Shown piece by piece: positions 1-5,424 of a DNA stretch of 19,657 nt. The notes under the pieces were generated by a model. That model made no database searches, was not told the DNA's origin, and saw only the letters and a list, made by a program, of their open reading frames with translations. Source of the DNA: AC-32 sp035624425 (lineage in GTDB: Bacteria; Actinomycetota; Thermoleophilia; Gaiellales; Gaiellaceae); assembly GCA_035624425.1 (NCBI GenBank), contig DASPRN010000103.1, positions 1-19,657 on the forward strand, in the 5' to 3' direction. A program made the translations under genes and the position numbers. How positions within the stretch are numbered: the stretch's first letter is position 1; the number at the start of each line of letters is the position of its first letter.

Positions 1-226
1 CGGCCTCTACGGCCAGAACTTCCGGCACATCCCGGAGCTCCACTGGGGCTTCGGCTACTGGTGGAGCTGGAGCCTGATCATCCTGACGACGATCGCGCAG
101 CTGATCTTCTTCCGCTGGCTCGGCTGGATCGGCGGCGACCCGCTGAGCCGCCCGAAGCTGCCGCCGCTATCGCGCCTCGACCCGCGCACGCTGGCGGGCC
201 GGAGACGCCAGGACACGCACCCGTAG
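1..226 (+). CDS. corA: CorA-family divalent metal ion channel, C-terminal fragment
   Basis: Only the last 74 codons are present, read from base 2 to the TAG at 224-226; the gene begins outside the window. The fragment holds the end of the first pore helix with a YGQNF signature, a short periplasmic loop with HIPELHWGFGYWW, a second transmembrane helix (about residues 22-44 of the fragment) and a basic cytoplasmic tail. This matches the invariant end of CorA channels, pentameric inner-membrane pores that admit Mg2+ or Co2+. The family motif is YGMNF followed by MPEL; here the filter Met is Gln and the loop Met is Ile. Because the selectivity motif differs, the transported ion should not be assumed to be Mg2+. 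The family call is firm; the substrate is open. The stop codon lies inside the -10 hexamer of the next gene. Confidence 0.85.
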   Translation, partial: GLYGQNFRHIPELHWGFGYWWSWSLIILTTIAQLIFFRWLGWIGGDPLSRPKLPPLSRLDPRTLAGRRRQDTHP

Positions 227-229
227 ACT
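224..229 (+). promoter_or_regulatory. -10 hexamer TAGACT, leaderless-type promoter
   Basis: TAGACT ends 7 bases before the GTG at 237 and includes the TAG stop of the upstream corA fragment. The spacing places the transcription start at or next to the GTG. No clear -35 and no Shine-Dalgarno sequence is seen. Six other genes in the window have a hexamer at the same 6-7 base distance and one more at 8. Confidence 0.45.
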
Positions 230-236
230 TGTTCGT

Positions 237-665
237 GTGGTAGGCGCCTGGCGACGATGGCCGGCCCGGCTATTCGCACTCTCCGCACTCTTCGTGCTTG
301 TCGCAGCCGTCGCCGCGGGTGCATACGCGTTGCACTCCGCAGTCCATCGCGTCAGCGGCGCGATGTACAGCCTTCCCCGGACGCAGCGATGCCTGAAGCA
401 GGGAGGATTCGCGGTACGGCGCGCGCCGTCGGACGATCCTCGGGCGAGGGAGCTCTACGTCTCCCGTCCGCACTCGAATCCGGACGCCTACCCAAACGTC
501 TATTTCTTTGACACCCGCGGGAGCGCTCGCGGCTACGCCGAGGCCGACAGTGTCCCGCTGATCCGGCGCGGAAATGTCGTCCTCGGTTGGGAGAGGTCCG
601 ACGACAGCGTCGACGCACTGCCAGCGGTCAGGGCGTTGACCCGCTGTCTGCGCCGGACGCTCTGA
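237..665 (+). CDS. Small membrane-anchored or secreted protein of unknown function
   Basis: The product is 142 residues and I do not recognise its family. A basic N-terminus is followed by one hydrophobic segment (about residues 11-32, rich in Ala, Leu and Val) that could be an anchor or an uncleaved signal. The rest would be a roughly 105-residue extracytoplasmic domain with exactly two cysteines, Cys52 and Cys137, near its two ends, which could form a disulfide that closes the domain. The body has an alternating hydrophobic pattern (PNVYFFDTRGSARGY) but no catalytic motif I can name. GTG 237 is chosen as start because it gives the complete hydrophobic segment and lies 7 bases after TAGACT. 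The gene follows corA by 10 bases but probably has its own promoter. High GC at third codon positions supports real coding. Confidence 0.65.
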   Translation: MVGAWRRWPARLFALSALFVLVAAVAAGAYALHSAVHRVSGAMYSLPRTQRCLKQGGFAVRRAPSDDPRARELYVSRPHSNPDAYPNVYFFDTRGSARGYAEADSVPLIRRGNVVLGWERSDDSVDALPAVRALTRCLRRTL

Positions 666-693
666 CAGCCGCTCGACTGACTGAACACACGGC

Positions 694-699
694 TACCAT
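694..699 (+). promoter_or_regulatory. -10 hexamer TACCAT, leaderless-type promoter
   Basis: TACCAT ends 6 bases before the GTG at 706, so transcription would start on or beside the start codon. No Shine-Dalgarno sequence lies between 666 and 705. No convincing -35 is seen. Confidence 0.45.
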
Positions 700-705
700 C
701 GCGAC

Positions 706-1152
706 GTGCCCTATTTCATCTGCCCGAACTGCAAGGAGCGATCGATTGATCACGACCGGCGCGAAGGGCTGACCCAGGAAGCGGTCGCCTGCCACCACTG
801 CGGGTTCGGGTTCCTCTTCGAGCTGCTCGAGGACTACTACCCGGCGCCGGGCACCGGCTTCGTCGTCTGCGATCAGGACGCACGGGTGCTCGCCGCCGGG
901 CGGGACGTGTTCGAGCTCTCCGGCTACCGGGAGCAGGACCTGATGGGCCGGGACGTGATCGAGGCGCTCGGGATCACCGGCTTCGACGGGCAGAACCCGG
1001 CGCAGATCGCGCTCGAGTGGGGTGTGCGCAGGATGGGCGAGAAGCTGGAGCTGCGCACCCGCGTCGGGCACGTGAAGCCCGTGACCGCCGACTTCTTCCC
1101 GGCCTATGACGACGACGGCGGGCTCTTGGTCGCGCTCACGCCGCGGTCCTAA
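706..1152 (+). CDS. Zinc-ribbon plus PAS-domain protein
   Basis: The protein has 148 residues. Residues 1-40 form a zinc ribbon, with Cys6-x2-Cys9 (CPNC) and Cys29-x2-Cys32 (CHHC). Residues 49-148 read as a PAS fold: GFVVCDQDARVL, then SGYREQDLMGRDV, and a closing beta strand GLLVALTPRS. PAS domains bind small ligands, haem or flavin, or mediate partner contacts; zinc ribbons usually bind nucleic acid or protein. No kinase, cyclase or helix-turn-helix output domain is attached, so it probably acts through a partner. The GTG start follows a TACCAT hexamer and gives the intact ribbon. Its 3' end overlaps the convergent gene at 1136-1426 by 17 bases. The PAS assignment rests on pattern and the zinc ribbon on visible cysteines; the function is unknown. 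Confidence 0.75.
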   Translation: MPYFICPNCKERSIDHDRREGLTQEAVACHHCGFGFLFELLEDYYPAPGTGFVVCDQDARVLAAGRDVFELSGYREQDLMGRDVIEALGITGFDGQNPAQIALEWGVRRMGEKLELRTRVGHVKPVTADFFPAYDDDGGLLVALTPRS

Positions 1153-1426
1153 CCAGCTCGGCTTCGACCCAGGCCTGCAGCTCCTCGAGCGCGTCGAGAG
1201 CCGCTTCCAGATCACGGAGCTCCGCGCGGGTGGCCGCCTCGTCGACCGAACCGAGCAGGCCGAGCGTCTCGAGCCGCTCGACCGCGGCTTCGGTCAGCTC
1301 CGAGCAGGCCTGCTTCTCGATCGCCGCCTGGCGAAGGCGCGAGCGGGCTCGCTCGGCGCGGGCGGCCAGGCTCGCCGACTCCCCGGCGAGCGCGTCCGCG
1401 TAGATCGCGAGGTCGACGCCGCGCAC
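1136..1426 (-). CDS. Small coiled-coil protein of unknown function, last gene of the repair operon
   Basis: The product has 96 residues, almost all predicted helix, with heptad-like spacing of Leu and Ala (residues about 10-50 and 60-92) and a single Cys41. I do not recognise a named family. It starts at GTG 1426, nine bases after the nth stop, and GGAGG sits only one base before that GTG, which is unusually close; the true start may be slightly different. It follows addB, addA and nth on the same strand without a visible terminator, so it is probably cotranscribed. Its 3' end overlaps the convergent zinc-ribbon/PAS gene by 17 bases. A role as an accessory factor of the repair genes is only suggested by position. 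Confidence 0.6.
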   Translation of the reverse strand: MRGVDLAIYADALAGESASLAARAERARSRLRQAAIEKQACSELTEAAVERLETLGLLGSVDEAATRAELRDLEAALDALEELQAWVEAELVRTAA

Positions 1427-1435
1427 GCCTCCAGG

Positions 1436-2137
1436 CTACGCGCGCGCGTGTGACGTGACCGTGCCAGCTTCGACCCGACTTGCAGGACAGAGGTCGTTCA
1501 CCACGCAGGCCTCGCAGCGAGGGCTTCGGGCGATGCAGACACGGCGTCCGTGCCAGATCAGCAGATGCGGAAAGAGGTTCCAGTAACGCCGCGGCACCAG
1601 GCGTGTCAGGTCGCGCTCGATCTTCACCGGGTCGTCCTGCCGCGTGAGCCCGAGCCGCTGCGAGAGCCGCCGCACGTGCGTGTCCACCACGATCCCCTGC
1701 GCCTCGCCGCGCTCGGCCACGACCACGTTGGCCGTCTTGCGCGCGACCCCGGGAAGCCGCAGCAGGTCCTCCATCCCGCCGGGCACCCGGCCGTCGTAGT
1801 CCTCGAGCAGCAGCTTCATCGTCCCGCGCAGCGCCCTGGCCTTCTGGCGGAAGAAGCCGGTCGGCCGGATGTCGTCCTCCAGCTCCGCGAGCGGCACGGC
1901 GAGGTAGTCCTCGGGCCGCTCGTACTTCTCGAAGAGCCGCTCGGTGACGCGGTTGACGTTCACGTCCGTCGTCTGCGCGGAGAGCATCACCGAGACGAGC
2001 AGCTCGAGGTCGCTGCGATAGCGGAGGGCGATCCCCGCATCGGGATGCTCGGCCTGGAGCCGCTCGATGATCGGCACGATCCGCTCGCGCTTCGGTCCGA
2101 CCCGTCGCCTCGCCTCGGCGACGTAGCTCCGCGCCAT
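1436..2137 (-). CDS. nth: Endonuclease III, DNA glycosylase/AP lyase
   Basis: This 233-residue protein removes oxidised pyrimidines from DNA and cleaves the resulting abasic site. The helix-hairpin-helix is LPGVARKTANVV (residues 128-139) with catalytic Lys134, and the catalytic Asp is Asp152 in VDTHV, matching Lys120 and Asp138 of E. coli Nth. The 4Fe-4S cluster motif is complete: Cys201-x6-Cys208-x2-Cys211-x5-Cys217. An early LLVSVMLSAQTTD segment is also typical. Length is slightly above E. coli Nth (211), from about 14 extra N-terminal residues and a short tail after the cluster. The ATG at 2137 overlaps the addA-like stop by one base (TGATG), so translation is coupled to the helicase gene. 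That coupling places base excision and double-strand-break resection under one transcript. Confidence 0.97.
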   Translation of the reverse strand: MARSYVAEARRRVGPKRERIVPIIERLQAEHPDAGIALRYRSDLELLVSVMLSAQTTDVNVNRVTERLFEKYERPEDYLAVPLAELEDDIRPTGFFRQKARALRGTMKLLLEDYDGRVPGGMEDLLRLPGVARKTANVVVAERGEAQGIVVDTHVRRLSQRLGLTRQDDPVKIERDLTRLVPRRYWNLFPHLLIWHGRRVCIARSPRCEACVVNDLCPASRVEAGTVTSHARA

Positions 2138-5100
2138 CAGGCGCTGCGGAGCCGCGGGCCCGCGCAGACGAGGTTGAGCGCTGGGCAGTCGCCGCAGACG
2201 AACTCGTCGGGCGTCGGCCGGAACTCGCCCGCCTGGATCCGCGCGATCGCCTCCGACAGCTCCGTCTCCAGTTCCGGCGCCTCACCCACCTTGTAACACT
2301 GTGTTACCAGGTCGTTCGGGCGCTCGAGGAACTGGTAGACGACCTCGACCTCCTCGGCGCCGGCCCTGAAGCACGCGAGCGCGTACACCAGCCGCTGGAG
2401 GCGGTAGTCGTGCTCGACGATCTCGGCCGGCGTGCTTTCCGCCAGCGAGTTGGTCTTGTAGTCGACCACCGTCGCACCCTTGCCGTCGCGGTGGAGGACG
2501 TCGAGGCGGCCGTGCAGGAGCACGCCGTCGTGCTCGAAGGCGAACGGGCGCTCAGCCGCCGCGTTCTCGAGCGAGGCGATCTTCGCGGCCAGCTCGGAGT
2601 CGCAGTAGCCGGCGACGAAGGCGCGGACCCGCTCCAGCTCCTCGGCAGTCGCGTCCGGGTAGCGGGCGCGCACGAGCTCGTCGAGATCCGCCGGCACCGC
2701 CGGAGCCCGCAAGTCGACCGCCTCGAGCAGCATGTGCACGGCATCGCCGACCTCGGTGGCTGCGAGGCCGCCCTCCCCCGCGCCCGCCCGTTCGGCTGGA
2801 CGCAGCCCGACCACGCGCTCCGCGAAGTAGCGGTACGAGCAGCGCTCGAACAGCGCGAGCGCGGAGTACGAGAGCCGGCGCACGCGGTGGAGGGGCGGCG
2901 CGGGAACCTCGGCGAGCGGCGCGAGCGTGGGCGCCTCGATCGTCGCGACGCCGTCCGCCGAGACGGCGAACAGCTCCAGCTGCTGCTCCTCCTCCACCGG
3001 GGCAGCCGGTATCGCAACCGCAGGCTCGGGCTCCTCCGAGAAGCGGTCGACTCGCAGCAGCAGTCGCGCCCCGTTGCGCTCGATCTCGAGCGGTTCCGAG
3101 CCCGCGTCGTCGAGCTCGCGCGCGTCGAGCCTGTCGAGCACCCAGCCGATCGGCGTGCCCGCATCGGCCCCGCCCTCGCCGATCGCGCCGGAGACGATCA
3201 GCCGGTCGATCGCGCGGGTCATCGCCACGTAGTAGAGCCGCCGCCGCTCCGCCTCCTCCGCGTCGCGCTCGGCGGCCTTGACCGTCTCGTACTCGGGCGT
3301 CGAGAGCCGCTGGCCGCTCGAAGGGTCCGCCACGCGGAAGCCGAGCCGCCCGTCGGGGAGGCAGAGAATCTCGTCGGCGTCCTGCCGCCCGCGGTCACGC
3401 CCCGCGTCGGCGACGACCACGACCTTGAACTCGAGCCCCTTGGCCGAGTGGATCGTCAGGAGCCGGATCACGTCGGTGCCTTCCTCCTCGGCGGCCGCCT
3501 CGAGCTCGGAGGCGCCGACCGCGTCCTGCTCGGCGACGAAGCGGACGAAGCCCTCGACGTCCGGCCCGCGCAGCTCCTCGAACGACCGCGCCAGCCGCGC
3601 GAGCTTGCGCAGGTTCGCGTAGCGGCGGCGCCCGTCCCACTGCGCCAGCACGGCCAGGTCGTAGTCGTGCTCGCAGACGATCTGCTCGCAGAGCCGCTCG
3701 AGCGTCGAGGACGATGCCTGCGCCGCGAGCCGTTCGTAGCGCTGGCGGAAGGCCTGGAAGAGCCGCGCGTCGCGAGCCGAGAGCCCCTCGACGCCCTTCT
3801 CGATCCCGGCGTAGAGCGGCCGCTTCGGCGCGGCCCGGCGCAAGAGCACGAGGGCGTCGTTGGAGACGCCGACGAAGGGCGAGGCGAGCACCGTCACGAG
3901 CGCCTCGTCGTCGTAGCGGTTGTGGAGCAGCCGGAGATAGGCAAGGAGATCGACGACTTGCTGCTGGTGGTAGTAGTCGCGACCGGTCGCGCGGAAGGTC
4001 GGCAGCCCTGCTGCGCGCAGCGCCTCCTCGTAGAGCCGCGCGTCCGTGCCCGCGGCGAACAGGAGCACGATCTCGCCCGGGCTAGCCTCGCCGGAGCCGA
4101 CGAGGTCGCGGACGCGCGCGGCGATGTGGCGGGCCTCGGCCTCGCGCCAGTGCGTGCCGGTGCCCTTGTAGCTGTCCTTGTCGGTGACGAGCAGCTCGAC
4201 CGCCGGCCCGAACGCCGGGTCGGGGAAGCGCCCGGCCGCGTGGAGCGGCTGGAACGTGTCCCCGAAGTCGGCCGCGAAGAGCTCGTTGATCACGTCGAGC
4301 ACCTCCGGGCGCGAGCGGTAGTTCTGGGTCAGCGCCAGCACGCCGCCGACCTGCTCCCGCCGCTCGCGGAAGACCTCGACGTCGGCGTGGCGGAAGCGGT
4401 AGATCGACTGGAACTCGTCCCCGACGAAGAAGAGCTCGGCGTCCTCGCGCGCGAGCAGGTCGATCAGCTCGCATTGCAGCCGGTTCGTGTCCTGGAACTC
4501 GTCGACCATGATCGAGCGGAAGCGCCAGCTTTCGCGCTCGCGGATCTCCTCGTGCTCCTGCAGGAGCGAGCGCGCGTGGAGCTGCAGGTCCTCGAAGTCG
4601 AGCGCGGACTCGCGGTCCTTCGCGGCGCGGTAGGCGCGGTCGTACGCGAGCAGCAGCTCCTGGAGCAGCTCGCGATCGCGCGCGGCGAGCGCTTCGAGGG
4701 CCGCACGCTCGACGGCCCGGCGCGCCTCGACGAGCGCCTCGCCGCGAGCAAGGTCGGAGAGATCGAGCAGCGACTCCGGCCCCGGCGGCGACTCGAGGAA
4801 CCGGAGCAGGTCGCCGTCGCCCGCCTCGCGGGCCGCAACACGCAGATCCTCGAGCCGCGCGTCGAGCTCCGGCTCCTCCGGCGCCTCGAGCCGCAGCGGC
4901 AGGCCCGAGGAGCGCAGCGTCTCGTGCACGCCGGTCAGCATCCGCCGCAGCCGTCGGCCCCCGTAGGCGGCGAGCAGCTGCAGCCGGGCAGGGTCGTCGC
5001 CGCAGAACTCCTCGAGCGCGTCGCGGAAGGCCTCGCCGCGGAGCACCCGCCCCTGGCTGTCGTCCACCACGCGGAAGCGCGGGTCGATCCCGGCCGCGAA

Positions 5101-5424
5101 CGGGTACGCCCGCAGCAGCCGGTGGCAGAAGCCGTGGATGGTCGAGATCCAGGCCGCGTCGAGATCGCGCGCGAGCTCGTGCCGGCCGAGCTCGACGAGC
5201 CGCCGCCGGATCCGGCCCCGAAGCTCGCCGGCGGCGCGCTCCGTGTACGTGATGACGAGGATCGAGTCGACGTCGAGCCCGCGCTCGCAGACGGCGCGGC
5301 AGAAGCGTTCGACGATCACGGTCGTCTTGCCCGTGCCGGCGCCCGCCGAGACGAAGACGACGCCGGGCTCCTCGATCGCCCGCGTCTGCTCCAGGTTGGG
5401 CGCTTGTTCCTCCACTGTGCTCAC
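2137..5424 (-). CDS. addA: AddA-like UvrD-family helicase-nuclease
   Basis: This 1095-residue protein is the motor subunit of an AddAB/AdnAB-type complex that resects double-strand breaks. Helicase motifs appear in order: a Q-motif-like NLEQTRAI, Walker A GAGTGKT (about residues 28-34), VDEFQDTN (about 305), FVGDEFQSIYRFR, LTQNYRSRPEV, HSAKGLEFK and RRLYYVAMTRA (about 728). A C-terminal RecB-like nuclease follows: GRLDVL (about 970) and VVDYKT (about 985), with the PD-(D/E)xK acid and lysine. Cys in FERCSYRYF (about 860) and three Cys in CGDCPALNLVC (about 1075-1085) form the pattern of a 4Fe-4S staple around the nuclease. The GTG at 5424 shares GTGA with the addB-like stop. The reading frame stays open upstream to 6078, but that part is antisense-style shadow of addB. 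The start gives the proper pre-Walker strand. Confidence 0.93.
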   Translation of the reverse strand: MSTVEEQAPNLEQTRAIEEPGVVFVSAGAGTGKTTVIVERFCRAVCERGLDVDSILVITYTERAAGELRGRIRRRLVELGRHELARDLDAAWISTIHGFCHRLLRAYPFAAGIDPRFRVVDDSQGRVLRGEAFRDALEEFCGDDPARLQLLAAYGGRRLRRMLTGVHETLRSSGLPLRLEAPEEPELDARLEDLRVAAREAGDGDLLRFLESPPGPESLLDLSDLARGEALVEARRAVERAALEALAARDRELLQELLLAYDRAYRAAKDRESALDFEDLQLHARSLLQEHEEIRERESWRFRSIMVDEFQDTNRLQCELIDLLAREDAELFFVGDEFQSIYRFRHADVEVFRERREQVGGVLALTQNYRSRPEVLDVINELFAADFGDTFQPLHAAGRFPDPAFGPAVELLVTDKDSYKGTGTHWREAEARHIAARVRDLVGSGEASPGEIVLLFAAGTDARLYEEALRAAGLPTFRATGRDYYHQQQVVDLLAYLRLLHNRYDDEALVTVLASPFVGVSNDALVLLRRAAPKRPLYAGIEKGVEGLSARDARLFQAFRQRYERLAAQASSSTLERLCEQIVCEHDYDLAVLAQWDGRRRYANLRKLARLARSFEELRGPDVEGFVRFVAEQDAVGASELEAAAEEEGTDVIRLLTIHSAKGLEFKVVVVADAGRDRGRQDADEILCLPDGRLGFRVADPSSGQRLSTPEYETVKAAERDAEEAERRRLYYVAMTRAIDRLIVSGAIGEGGADAGTPIGWVLDRLDARELDDAGSEPLEIERNGARLLLRVDRFSEEPEPAVAIPAAPVEEEQQLELFAVSADGVATIEAPTLAPLAEVPAPPLHRVRRLSYSALALFERCSYRYFAERVVGLRPAERAGAGEGGLAATEVGDAVHMLLEAVDLRAPAVPADLDELVRARYPDATAEELERVRAFVAGYCDSELAAKIASLENAAAERPFAFEHDGVLLHGRLDVLHRDGKGATVVDYKTNSLAESTPAEIVEHDYRLQRLVYALACFRAGAEEVEVVYQFLERPNDLVTQCYKVGEAPELETELSEAIARIQAGEFRPTPDEFVCGDCPALNLVCAGPRLRSA
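2293..2307. repeat. Perfect 15-base palindrome inside the addA-like gene
   Basis: GTAACAC-T-GTGTTAC is a perfect dyad with 7-base arms and a one-base centre. It lies in the last 60 codons of the helicase gene, about 155 bases before the nth start. It uses the codons GTA, ACA and TGT, which are rare in the surrounding GC-rich sequence. The form resembles an operator for a dimeric repressor of TetR or GntR type; function is not shown. Confidence 0.55.
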
